The position numbers and the translations under genes are program-made. This document shows positions 1 through 6,691 of a stretch of DNA of 10,989 nt, piece after piece. Under the pieces are notes generated by a model that was not told the DNA's origin, did not search any database, and saw nothing but the letters and a program-made list of their open reading frames with translations. The stretch is from JAAYYM01 sp035271065 (GTDB taxonomy: Bacteria; Bacillota; Clostridia; Lachnospirales; Lachnospiraceae): the NCBI GenBank assembly GCA_035271065.1, contig DATESB010000106.1:1-10989 (forward strand), read 5' to 3'. Position 1 is the first letter of the stretch, and every line of letters begins with the position of its first letter.

Positions 1-2016
1 CGATTTAATGATTTCATTCTGTGAACCGCTCTTCAGTGCACGTCTGACATAATAAAACTCATCGAGTAGGGTGACTACACCTTTTGGCCAAGTAACATTG
101 CTATTTTGATACGTGTAGCTCACGTTGCATTTATCAATAAAATCAACACCCTTTTCGTTCGCCAATGCAAGATGTTCTTTCGTAATCAGACTCTTCTTAT
201 AAGTCGTTCCAAAATTCGTATCTGCCTCAAATCCCGCCAACGTTTCTGCTTCTTCTTTTCGTGGCATATCAATCAAGCGATGTAATATCATCAGCGTTTC
301 ACGTCTTGCCTGCAAACATTCTTCTGCCAGTTCCGGCTTGCTGTCACGGAATGCAAATAGTGCCTGTTGAAAATCAAATACTCCCTCAAAACAAATTCGT
401 GTGAGAATATCGTTATTGACACCGGCATCTTGCACCGGAAAAATCCTGTCACCTTGTCTTGCATATCCGATGGTGCTGCCCTCCGGCACGGAAATCAATT
501 TTTCAAGCACATCTGTTGTTCTGTGAATGGTCGGAATTAAATCTGTATTCTCTGCAAAACTACCAAACATTCCTTCAAAGTTATATCCGTTGTATATCTT
601 ATCTCCGGTTATTCCGATTGCCAGGAAATGTTTCATTTTATGCGGAATCTGTTCTATCAACAGACACTGCTCCAACCACATCTGGATTCTGCCGAAAAAG
701 CCGATATCTATCGTTGCCACATTCTCTAAATCCCCGATTTCCTGCTGTATGTAGGCAACTAACTTTTTCCGTTCTTCGGCTACATATTTTTCTATTTGAG
801 CAACATTGTTTTCTTCTAAGAATTTTGAAATGATATACTCTTTCAAAGTTGTATTCTGATATGGCATCTGGTGAGTCTGTTTATATCTGATGTCCAGATA
901 TTCATCAATTTCTGTAAAATCTGTCTCGTTTAACCCCATCAATGTAATGGATTCACGAATGGTCAGATTTCTGGCGCCAATCATATTCTCTATTTCTTCA
1001 CGGTTAATTTTGGTAATAGAAGGGACATACGTCACCTTGCGTGATATATAGATTGGATGAACAAGCATGGTCTGTTTTGCATATGCAGCTTCGCGTGTAA
1101 GTAATTCACCCAAAAGATAGCCTTCACGCATCAATGGATAAATTCTTTTGATACCGAGTTTTTCCATGCGTTTACCTACCCACATTGCATAGAGTGATAA
1201 AACAGGACCAATTACTGCACTTCCCAGTTCATATGCCACTCTTTCCTGTCCCTCGTATTCACATTGTGCCATACTCATTTTGCGTAGAGACAATATACGT
1301 GGTTGCGGAACGTTATGGCGAAGTTTTTCATAATCAAAGATACTGTACAGGCGCTCAGGAATTGCATCATAATGAAATGCCTGCATTCCTTTCAGGCGCG
1401 GTTGTTCATAATCTGAATTTTTGTTATCGCCTATGTGGAGCATCTGAGACGGCTCTATTTCCGAATATTTGTCGAATAATACCTCAAATAATGCTCCGTT
1501 TTGTTTATTGCACTTATATTCGTTTGATACGATGATATCATCAAAGAAGGATGGTTCGATTCCATTGAATTGGAGTATTTCTTTGATTTCTTCGGAGGAC
1601 AGATACATATCTGATACCAATACAAAGCGCGTTTCATTTCGCTCTGCATTCTGCTCTCTTGATGCTTTCAGCCAATTCCATAACGCAAAATTCGGATAGC
1701 AATACTTTTTCTCATATTCCAATTCCAGTTCTCTTAATTGCTCAATATCTGTTGCAATATAGTCAGGAAACTGAGCAAATATATCCTTCAGTGTTACCTC
1801 TCTGTTGACAGCATCTGTGCGTGATCTGCGTTCCATCTCCACACGAAGTTTCATATACTCTGCCGGGTACATACTGATTCTTGCAATTCCCCTTGCTTCA
1901 GCCTCTTGCCAGACAATCTCAAATAAATCAACCGGTTTTGCAACCGCTCGAAGTAATAATGTATCGAATATGTCTATACTAATCAATTTGTACCGTTCTA
2001 TATTCGGCAATTTCAT
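1..2016 (-). CDS. HAD-superfamily hydrolase-domain protein of surface polysaccharide loci (COG5610-like), C-terminus cut by window edge
   Basis: An open frame of 672 codons runs from an ATG at 2016 to the left edge without a stop. The N-terminal part is a HAD domain: motif I SIDIFDTLLLR (residues 13-23, likely nucleophile D15), motif II LVSDMYLSS (133-141), a lysine in SNEYKCNK (164-171) for motif III, and motif IV HIGDNKNSD (194-202). A second conserved part follows, with YPLMREGYLLGELL (293-306), YISRKVTYVP (323-332) and ATIDIGFFGRIQ (434-445). These resemble the signatures of large HAD proteins annotated in capsule and teichoic-acid loci. The residue two after D15 is Phe, not Asp, as in haloacid-dehalogenase-type members. 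The gene starts 28 nt after the cytidylyltransferase stop, so it is probably the fourth gene of that operon. The ribosome binding site (GCGAGAAG) is mediocre. The substrate is unknown. The family call is fairly sure; the function is not. Confidence 0.85.
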   Translation of the reverse strand, partial: MKLPNIERYKLISIDIFDTLLLRAVAKPVDLFEIVWQEAEARGIARISMYPAEYMKLRVEMERRSRTDAVNREVTLKDIFAQFPDYIATDIEQLRELELEYEKKYCYPNFALWNWLKASREQNAERNETRFVLVSDMYLSSEEIKEILQFNGIEPSFFDDIIVSNEYKCNKQNGALFEVLFDKYSEIEPSQMLHIGDNKNSDYEQPRLKGMQAFHYDAIPERLYSIFDYEKLRHNVPQPRILSLRKMSMAQCEYEGQERVAYELGSAVIGPVLSLYAMWVGKRMEKLGIKRIYPLMREGYLLGELLTREAAYAKQTMLVHPIYISRKVTYVPSITKINREEIENMIGARNLTIRESITLMGLNETDFTEIDEYLDIRYKQTHQMPYQNTTLKEYIISKFLEENNVAQIEKYVAEERKKLVAYIQQEIGDLENVATIDIGFFGRIQMWLEQCLLIEQIPHKMKHFLAIGITGDKIYNGYNFEGMFGSFAENTDLIPTIHRTTDVLEKLISVPEGSTIGYARQGDRIFPVQDAGVNNDILTRICFEGVFDFQQALFAFRDSKPELAEECLQARRETLMILHRLIDMPRKEEAETLAGFEADTNFGTTYKKSLITKEHLALANEKGVDFIDKCNVSYTYQNSNVTWPKGVVTLLDEFYYVRRALKSGSQNEIIKS

Positions 2017-2044
2017 GAGTAACTTCTCGCTTTCATTTGTATGC

Positions 2045-2755
2045 CTATTTCAGCCATTCATCCTTCTTCGTTGCCAGTAATGCCTTGAATATCTCTATGT
2101 CATCAGTTGTTGTCAGTTTGATATTCTTCTCTGACCCTGTTGAGAAGTATATCTGCTCATCCAACTCAATCATCAGTGTAACAGTTGCTGTAGAGTTCGT
2201 AATTCCTCTTCGTGCTGCTTCTTCATGTGCCCATACCAGTTTGCTGAGTGGAAATCCTTGTGGTGTCTGCGTTCTCATCAGTTTATCTCTATCCATCAGC
2301 GCACCCGACTGAACCTTATCCTCTGTCACGACCATCGCTTCTGCGCAGGGAATGACTGTAACTCCGGAACCGTTTAGGATCGTCTTGCTGATACAGTCAG
2401 ATATGATTTCCTGTGATACCATTGGTCTGATTGCATCATGTATTAGGACAATGGCGTCCTCTGGAGCATCCTCTTTGATGGCCCAGATTCCGTTTTTAAT
2501 GGATTCCTGTCCGTTTGTTCCTCCGGGTGCAATCCATCGCAGTTTGCTGATTCCGAATTGTGCTGCGTATGCTCTTAATATCTCTTCCCATCCATTGACA
2601 CAAACGACACAGATTGCATCAATGTTCGGATGTTTTTGAAACGCTTCCAATGTATATACGATAACCGGTCGGTCATTTACATTCAGAAACTGCTTCGGAA
2701 TATCCTGATTCATTCTTTGACCGCTTCCGCCTGCTATCAACATGCCTATATTCAT
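2045..2755 (-). CDS. IspD/TarI-family CTP:polyol-phosphate cytidylyltransferase
   Basis: A 236-residue protein of normal length for the family. Visible motifs are the CTP-binding loop AGGSGQRM (8-15), PKQFL (20-24), the variable GGTNGQESIKNG (78-89), HDAIRP (106-111), RTQTPQGF (161-168) and the C-terminal NIKLTTTDDI (211-220). Family members join CMP from CTP to 2-C-methyl-D-erythritol 4-phosphate (IspD, isoprenoids) or to ribitol 5-phosphate (TarI/Bcs1, teichoic acid and capsule). Here it lies between an SDR enzyme and a HAD protein, behind a TagF-like transferase, so a surface-polymer role is more likely than the housekeeping MEP pathway. The usual TDDA-like segment near residue 187 reads TNST, which also departs from classical IspD. 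GAGGTGG stands ahead of the ATG. The gap to the upstream SDR gene is 31 nt. Automatic pipelines will probably label it ispD. The family is certain; the substrate is inferred. Confidence 0.9.
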   Translation of the reverse strand: MNIGMLIAGGSGQRMNQDIPKQFLNVNDRPVIVYTLEAFQKHPNIDAICVVCVNGWEEILRAYAAQFGISKLRWIAPGGTNGQESIKNGIWAIKEDAPEDAIVLIHDAIRPMVSQEIISDCISKTILNGSGVTVIPCAEAMVVTEDKVQSGALMDRDKLMRTQTPQGFPLSKLVWAHEEAARRGITNSTATVTLMIELDEQIYFSTGSEKNIKLTTTDDIEIFKALLATKKDEWLK

Positions 2756-2786
2756 GACACCACCTCTTTCTTTCGTTCGTTCTATC

Positions 2787-3788
2787 TCATCCGTTTGAAG
2801 TTGCTCGTAGCCGTTTCAGGCTTTCTGTCACGCCGTCCTTCAACGAATACTCTGCACTCCAGCCCAACTGCTCCAACTTGTCCGATGCCAACACTGCACG
2901 TGTCACCTTAGAGTAACCTCTGGCTTCCACATCGTCCGGTAGTTCAAATTTCAGATCTACTCCTGCACAATCTGCAATTGTCTGTGCAAATTCCTTTACC
3001 GATACATTGGAATTGTGATTTGCAATATTATATGCCTCTCCTGCGGTTCCCTTTGCAAGTACCGTTAATATTGCCGAAACTGTATCTTCTACATAGCAGT
3101 ACGACCGTATCTGGCTGCCTGTACTTTTCATAATAATGTCTTCGCCTGCTGCCGCACGTCTGAAAAACTGTGCATCGGCACGGCTGTTATCCTGTGTGAT
3201 TTCTGCTCCGTAGATATATCCCGGGCGTACCACATTCATTGTAATTCCGTACTGGCTTGCATATGATGCGCAAAGAGCCTCTGCTGCGCGTTTGCTTTCC
3301 GGATAGCAGGCACGTGGATTCATACTGTCGATTTTGCCCCACGAATCCTCGGTGAAACCTTTTTCATAGATTGGATTCTCGCCGTATATCTCTGAACTGG
3401 AAAGGTAGAGAAACTTCTCTGTTCCGTATTTACAAGCATGTTCTAACAGTTGCATCGTTCCCAACACATTTGCCTTCATTGTTCCGACAGGATCTTTGGA
3501 AAATGCCAATGGATGAGCATTTCCGGCTGCATGTATGATATAATCCATTTTCAAATTCATCTGCAACGGTTCACATACATCCTGCTCAATGATATGAAAC
3601 CAATTCTGCTCTAAATAGTTCTCGAATCGTTTTTCTGCTTTTTCACGATTTCTAACCAACGCATATAATTCAATCCCTGCATTTTCGTCTGGATTCATAT
3701 ATGCTAATCTATCTACTAATACAGAGGCAATCAGCCCATTTGCTCCGGTTATTAATATACTTTTATGAAACAGTTCTTGGTATTTCAT
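2787..3788 (-). CDS. NAD-dependent epimerase/dehydratase (extended SDR)
   Basis: A 333-residue extended short-chain dehydrogenase/reductase, probably cytosolic. The Rossmann nucleotide-binding motif is ITGANGLIA (13-21), with Ala where the third Gly of GxxGxxG usually lies. AAGNAH (87-92) follows beta 4, LYLSSSEIYG (127-136) supplies the catalytic Ser, and CYPESKRAAE (161-170) holds the catalytic Tyr162 and Lys166. RPGYIYG (188-194) and RSYCYVEDTVSAI (228-240) are typical of the dTDP-glucose 4,6-dehydratase/UDP-glucuronate decarboxylase branch. The start overlaps the stop of the upstream transferase gene by four bases (ATGA, 3785-3788), and a strong GGGAGGT lies just ahead of it, which indicates tight co-translation. 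In classical ribitol teichoic-acid loci the redox partner of TarI is the unrelated alcohol dehydrogenase TarJ, so this enzyme may produce a different phospho-polyol or sugar. The actual reaction cannot be deduced. Confidence 0.92.
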   Translation of the reverse strand: MKYQELFHKSILITGANGLIASVLVDRLAYMNPDENAGIELYALVRNREKAEKRFENYLEQNWFHIIEQDVCEPLQMNLKMDYIIHAAGNAHPLAFSKDPVGTMKANVLGTMQLLEHACKYGTEKFLYLSSSEIYGENPIYEKGFTEDSWGKIDSMNPRACYPESKRAAEALCASYASQYGITMNVVRPGYIYGAEITQDNSRADAQFFRRAAAGEDIIMKSTGSQIRSYCYVEDTVSAILTVLAKGTAGEAYNIANHNSNVSVKEFAQTIADCAGVDLKFELPDDVEARGYSKVTRAVLASDKLEQLGWSAEYSLKDGVTESLKRLRATSNG

Positions 3789-5041
3789 TTCGTACCTCCC
3801 GGAAACTGTTTGCGGTGTAATTTATCTATCTCATTATACATCTTTTTACTGTAACTTCCAAGCACATCACTGAACATACGTGACCTTGAAACCATGCGTT
3901 GTTCGAAACAACTGTCATGTTCCAGCGTCTGTGGAATCAACTCCATCAGTTCCTGCATGGTGTATGCTTTCTGCTCAGGCATATATTCGTCAAACGGGAT
4001 ATAGGAATCACGTGTGTCCGAACAATAAGCTGCATAGTCAAAATGAAAAGCCACGACCGGACGCTCTAAAAGCATATAATCTGTGTATACGGATGAATAA
4101 TCGGCAATCAGCATATCAATCTCTCGAAGGAATGTGTAAATGTCTATATCTGAGTGTGCGCTGATGATGTTGGAATAGTGAATGGATTCTGCCTCTGTCC
4201 GAATGCTTGATTTGGAATGGGGTTTCAAAATCAATATATACTTATGCTGTTCCAAATAGTCGTTAAATACTGCCAAATCCATCACATCAAAAAACTGCCT
4301 CTCAGATGCGCGAAACGTCGGCATGTATGCCAAGATTGTATATCCGTCTTTATGATATTGCGCAATTTGGTTGCGTAGCAATTCTTCTTGATTGGTGTAG
4401 ATATCTTTGATGGAATACTCCGAGTTTGTGACAAGCGTGTCATTTCTTGGCTGTCCGTTGACTAAAATGTGCGCCCTTGTTGTCTGAAATGCAGATACAT
4501 AGATATCTGCCATTGCATCTGAGGTTGCCAATGTGTAATGCGATGGTTTTTCATCGGAAAGACGTCTTGGAAATGTCTTGAAGCGTTCCCAAATATTCTT
4601 TGGGTGTCTCACCTTGTCAAATAAATTGTCATGATTGGTTTTCTTATTTCCGGAACCGTGCCATAGATTCACTTTAATTGCACGACCTGAAAGCCAGAAA
4701 GAAATGTCCTTTGAATAGTTGTCAAACACATAAACTCCGGCACGTAGGCAATACCAGATACCTTTTAAGGAATGATGATAGTACACTTCATATCCTTCTT
4801 TTTGAAGCAATTCTACAATCTCCGGTTTATGCGTAATCCAAATGGCTCTTGTGTACTCTGATTGGTTTTGAACGGTGTATAAGTAGAGATATTTGGGGTT
4901 TTCCGCAAATCGTTTTCCAAACGCACTTCCGAACAACCAAATCTTTTGGCTGCGTTGCATCAAAAAAGAGAGACCGTATATTGGCAGTAACAGTAGTTGT
5001 GACCAATATTTGATTCCCTCTTTGATTCGTTTTCCACTCAT
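3785..5041 (-). CDS. CDP-glycerol:glycerophosphate glycerophosphotransferase family protein (TagB/TagF/TarL-like)
   Basis: A 418-residue protein of the family that transfers phosphoglycerol or phosphoribitol from the CDP-activated form to a teichoic-acid or capsule acceptor at the inner membrane face. Key signatures are LWHGSGNKK (126-134, the WHG histidine H128), GQPRND (196-201), LILKPHSKS (270-278, second conserved histidine H275) and IADYSSVYTDYMLLERPVV (312-330), the CDP-binding region. A short hydrophobic stretch at about 15-28 (QLLLLPIYGLSFL) could anchor it to the membrane. It is the first gene of the surface-polymer operon. No in-frame start exists further upstream, because a TGA lies at 5078-5080, so ATG 5041 is the start even though its ribosome binding site (GGGCGGGAA) is weak. 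The partner nucleotide-polyol is probably made by the IspD/TarI-like enzyme two genes on. The family is certain; the moiety transferred is unknown. Confidence 0.93.
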   Translation of the reverse strand: MSGKRIKEGIKYWSQLLLLPIYGLSFLMQRSQKIWLFGSAFGKRFAENPKYLYLYTVQNQSEYTRAIWITHKPEIVELLQKEGYEVYYHHSLKGIWYCLRAGVYVFDNYSKDISFWLSGRAIKVNLWHGSGNKKTNHDNLFDKVRHPKNIWERFKTFPRRLSDEKPSHYTLATSDAMADIYVSAFQTTRAHILVNGQPRNDTLVTNSEYSIKDIYTNQEELLRNQIAQYHKDGYTILAYMPTFRASERQFFDVMDLAVFNDYLEQHKYILILKPHSKSSIRTEAESIHYSNIISAHSDIDIYTFLREIDMLIADYSSVYTDYMLLERPVVAFHFDYAAYCSDTRDSYIPFDEYMPEQKAYTMQELMELIPQTLEHDSCFEQRMVSRSRMFSDVLGSYSKKMYNEIDKLHRKQFPGGTK

Positions 5042-5115
5042 ATTCGATTCCCGCCCGATTCCATTCGATTTCGTAAATCATGTTGTGCCTAATTGATACT
5101 TGTAATTTAACGTTT

Positions 5116-5151
5116 TGGTATAGTATACCATTATGATAAATATCGGCACAA
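5116..5151 (-). promoter_or_regulatory. Extended -10 promoter of the surface-polymer operon with overlapping palindrome
   Basis: On the minus strand, TTGTGC (5146-5151) and TATACT (5122-5127) are separated by 18 nt, and TG one base before the -10 makes it an extended -10 promoter. The -10 lies inside a perfect 15-base palindrome, TGGTATAcTATACCA (5116-5130), a plausible repressor site. Transcription would begin near 5115, leaving a leader of about 75 nt ahead of the glycerophosphotransferase gene. The promoter was read by eye. The palindrome is exact; its role is inferred. Confidence 0.5.
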
Positions 5152-5181
5152 GTTACCGAATCCCTTAGACGAAATATTCGA

Positions 5182-5204
5182 TTATTTCTAGCAGTTATTT
5201 CTAG
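5182..5204. repeat. Tandem 13-bp repeat TTATTTCTAG (two copies)
   Basis: TTATTTCTAG occurs at 5182-5191 and again at 5195-5204, separated by CAG, just beyond the stop codon of the AbiEii remnant. A small inverted repeat GAAATA/TATTTC (5171-5176 and 5183-5188) overlaps it. No clear rho-independent terminator is seen here, so transcripts of the regulator gene may read on into the surface-polymer operon. The repeat may be chance in AT-rich DNA. Confidence 0.4.
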
Positions 5205-5475
5205 TTATTTTCCGGTTTCCGGCAAATAGATGTCTTTCAAAAGTTCTAGCCCTCGCTCTTTGTCAAACGGAAGGCCTATTTGCTCTAATGGCAACTCGTT
5301 CTCCGGCAATTCGCCTATTTTTTCTATGTATTGTTCTATACTTTTTTTGACCATTCCCGAAGATGTTATTTTCGTTCCTGCAATGACTACCTGTAGCAGT
5401 CGAAAGACATCATACTTATGCTTTTTTAAATCTTTCTCATTGACATGCTCGAAAGGATTCTATTCCTTGTACCAT
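5205..5475 (-). pseudogene. Remnant of an AbiEii-type nucleotidyltransferase toxin gene with a large internal deletion
   Basis: Two pieces of one gene remain. An ATG at 5473-5475, overlapping the antitoxin stop by 16 nt, opens with MVQGIESFR, which resembles the start of DUF1814/AbiEii proteins found next to this kind of regulator, but it meets a TGA at 5437-5439 after 12 codons. From about 5450 down to the TAA at 5205-5207 another frame reads EHVNEKDLKKHKYDVFRL and ends LEQIGLPF...LELLKDIYLP, which resembles the AbiEii C-terminal tail. The join lies near 5448-5451. Full-length family members have roughly 250-300 residues, so most of the protein, including the N-terminal nucleotidyltransferase motif (GS...DxD), is missing. 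The tail is in frame with the antitoxin and separated from it by one amber codon (5460-5462). The toxin is very probably inactive. The assignment rests on remembered family patterns. Confidence 0.6.
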
Positions 5476-6428
5476 TTTCCACGCTCCATCAATTCTTCTA
5501 TGCACAGTTCAATTCTTTCATCTTTCACCTCATCAAAAGAGCAAATGAGCGATATCGGATCAACCACATTGTCTTTCGAAAACAGTTCCGGATTATACTT
5601 CCATAATTGAAGTTTTACATAATCCCTCCTATTTTCCCATCTTACATCAATTTCTTCCACACTGTCCAATAAAGTACTTTCATGGGAGATCGCCTTTTCC
5701 ATGATTTCAGGTGGATTCAATATTGTGCGCTTGCTCAAAGCGCTTTCACCGGCATCCGGAAAGAAAATCGATTTTTTATCTTCTCTTATAAAAATACTTC
5801 TTTGTATTGGATTTATCAAATACGGTTTTGCACGTTCAAAAAAATCTTCTGTTTCCATATTCCTGAACACATAGATTTCTTTTCCTTTTTTTTCTTCTTC
5901 AATCAACCCCATTTCTCTTAATTGTGCTGTTGCTCTGGTAATAGTCGTTCTTGTTACATTTATGTGTTCCGCAATGTCGCTTTTTAGAAAAGGCTTGTTT
6001 CTATCTGAATATAGCAAATATAAAAAAACCATCTGTGTGGCAGGCATCATTTTTTCTCTTTTTTCTAACGATTTCTTCCTGAAATCATCACGTAAAATAA
6101 TTCCCAAAAAAGGAAGATATACTTGTCCCGGAATAGATATAAACGGTATAGAATGACTTATGAGCGAGTTTCTCTGTTGTCTTGTAGTCACTTCTATGCA
6201 GTAAGCTACATTCATGTCCATTGAGTCTGCATATTGATAAAGTTGCTTTTTCAATGTAGTCACATGAATGTTATCCTCAGATAATACTTCCACCAGACCA
6301 AACGAAACATAGGGTGTCGTTATTTTGTAAATTCTTCTACATGTCATAAAAATTGGCAATGCTAGTTTCTGTTTATATTCTTCAATTAGTAAACCTTCGC
6401 CCAAATAATCCTTTAGTACATCAAACAC
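5460..6428 (-). CDS. AbiEi/MarR-like winged-helix regulator, putative antitoxin of a decayed AbiE-type module
   Basis: A 322-residue protein. The first 120 residues contain CIEVTTRQQRNSLI and IPFISIPGQVYLPFLGI (94-110), a pattern typical of regulators paired with AbiEii toxins. A winged helix follows at about 128-190 (HTH FLKSDIAEHINVTRTTITRATAQL, about 147-170, then EKKGKEIYVF as wing). The C-terminal domain carries FFPDAGESALSKRT (222-235) and YVKLQLWKYNPELF (270-283). The start is GTG at 6428, preceded at 9 nt by AAGGA (6438-6442); an in-frame TAA just upstream excludes a longer form. In AbiE systems the antitoxin represses its own operon by binding repeats in the promoter, and such repeats are present here. 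Its toxin partner immediately downstream is truncated. The protein itself looks complete and may persist as an orphan regulator. It could also be described simply as a MarR-like transcription factor. Confidence 0.75.
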   Translation of the reverse strand: MFDVLKDYLGEGLLIEEYKQKLALPIFMTCRRIYKITTPYVSFGLVEVLSEDNIHVTTLKKQLYQYADSMDMNVAYCIEVTTRQQRNSLISHSIPFISIPGQVYLPFLGIILRDDFRKKSLEKREKMMPATQMVFLYLLYSDRNKPFLKSDIAEHINVTRTTITRATAQLREMGLIEEEKKGKEIYVFRNMETEDFFERAKPYLINPIQRSIFIREDKKSIFFPDAGESALSKRTILNPPEIMEKAISHESTLLDSVEEIDVRWENRRDYVKLQLWKYNPELFSKDNVVDPISLICSFDEVKDERIELCIEELMERGKWYKE

Positions 6429-6440
6429 ATAATCACATCC

Positions 6441-6505
6441 TTAATAACATCATTTTCACTATAATAACATATCAAATGTTATTATGCAACTTTTTATGTT
6501 ATTAT
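6441..6505. promoter_or_regulatory. Four-box dyad operator of the AbiEi-like regulator
   Basis: Four copies of one 10-bp element are arranged symmetrically. TTAATAACAT (6441-6450) and ATAATAACAT (6461-6470) are in one direction; ATGTTATTAT (6476-6485) and ATGTTATTAT (6496-6505) are the reverse complement. Inner and outer pairs share the same centre, base 6473, and within each arm the copies start exactly 20 bp apart, about two helical turns. Known AbiEi proteins bind inverted repeats in their own promoter, so this is the likely autoregulatory operator. The repeats are seen directly; binding is inferred. Confidence 0.7.
6461..6489 (-). promoter_or_regulatory. Promoter of the AbiEi-like gene, embedded in the operator
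   Basis: On the minus strand, TTGCAT (6484-6489) and TATTAT (6461-6466) are 17 nt apart. TGT directly before the -10 gives an extended -10. The -10 and spacer coincide with the inner inverted repeat, so repressor binding would block RNA polymerase. Start of transcription is expected near 6454, with a short leader before the GTG at 6428. Confidence 0.6.
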
Positions 6506-6589
6506 GAGCTTATATATATAAAGAGCCCTTGAGCAAAATTGAACTCTTTTCAAATATATTATATCACAAAAACAATATTATTAAACTTT

Positions 6590-6614
6590 CAGTACAAAAC
6601 AGTACAAAAACTGT
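6590..6614. repeat. Tandem CAGTACAAAA repeat and ACAGT/ACTGT inverted repeat ahead of the coiled-coil gene
   Basis: CAGTACAAAA is repeated back to back (6590-6599 and 6600-6609). The second copy also forms ACAGT(6599-6603)...ACTGT(6610-6614) with a six-base loop. It lies just upstream of the -35 of the plus-strand gene and could be a regulator site. No binding protein can be named. The rest of the 6506-6625 stretch between the two divergent promoters is AT-rich and holds only an imperfect AAGAG/CTCTT pair (about 6521-6548), with no gene. Confidence 0.4.
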
Positions 6615-6625
6615 ATGTTTTCTCA

Positions 6626-6654
6626 TAGACACAAAATCACCCCTATGTTACAAT
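6626..6654 (+). promoter_or_regulatory. Promoter of the plus-strand coiled-coil gene
   Basis: TAGACA (6626-6631) and TACAAT (6649-6654) are 17 nt apart, and TGT precedes the -10 as an extended -10 element. Transcription would start near 6661, about 30 nt before the ATG at 6692. An earlier in-frame ATG at 6653 falls inside this -10 and so cannot be the start of a transcript from here. Confidence 0.5.
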
Positions 6655-6678
6655 GACATCACCAAGACAATCTAAGAC

Positions 6679-6686
6679 AAGGAGGG
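6679..6686 (+). promoter_or_regulatory. Shine-Dalgarno site that fixes the start at 6692
   Basis: AAGGAGGG is a near-perfect ribosome binding site six bases before the ATG at 6692. The in-frame ATG at 6653 has no such site, so the protein begins MTDSEKMD. Confidence 0.8.
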
Positions 6687-6691
6687 TTAAA

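Noticed and set aside
459..833. Plus-strand frames in the left 2 kb (also 527-754, 1185-1535, 1805-2080)
   Set aside because: All lie opposite the uninterrupted HAD-domain frame, whose four catalytic motifs show the minus strand is coding. They have no recognisable domains.
2013..2036. A seven-codon mini-frame (MKARSYS) with an ATGA overlap to the HAD gene start
   Set aside because: Overlap fits translational coupling, but the frame is too short and its ribosome binding site too weak to distinguish from chance.
2045..2755. Housekeeping IspD of the MEP isoprenoid pathway
   Set aside because: The surrounding transferase, SDR and HAD genes, and the non-classical TNST segment, favour a surface-polymer cytidylyltransferase. 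It cannot be fully excluded without checking for another ispD in the genome.
4827..5081. An 84-codon minus-strand frame starting upstream of and overlapping the glycerophosphotransferase gene
   Set aside because: It runs out of frame through the conserved N-terminal part of a clear family member and has only a weak AGG ahead of its ATG. It may be translated by chance but is not supported as a gene.
6521..6548. AAGAG...CTCTT as a terminator between the divergent promoters
   Set aside because: The pairing is only five strong bases with a loop of about 18, and no transcript would end there given the divergent gene arrangement.
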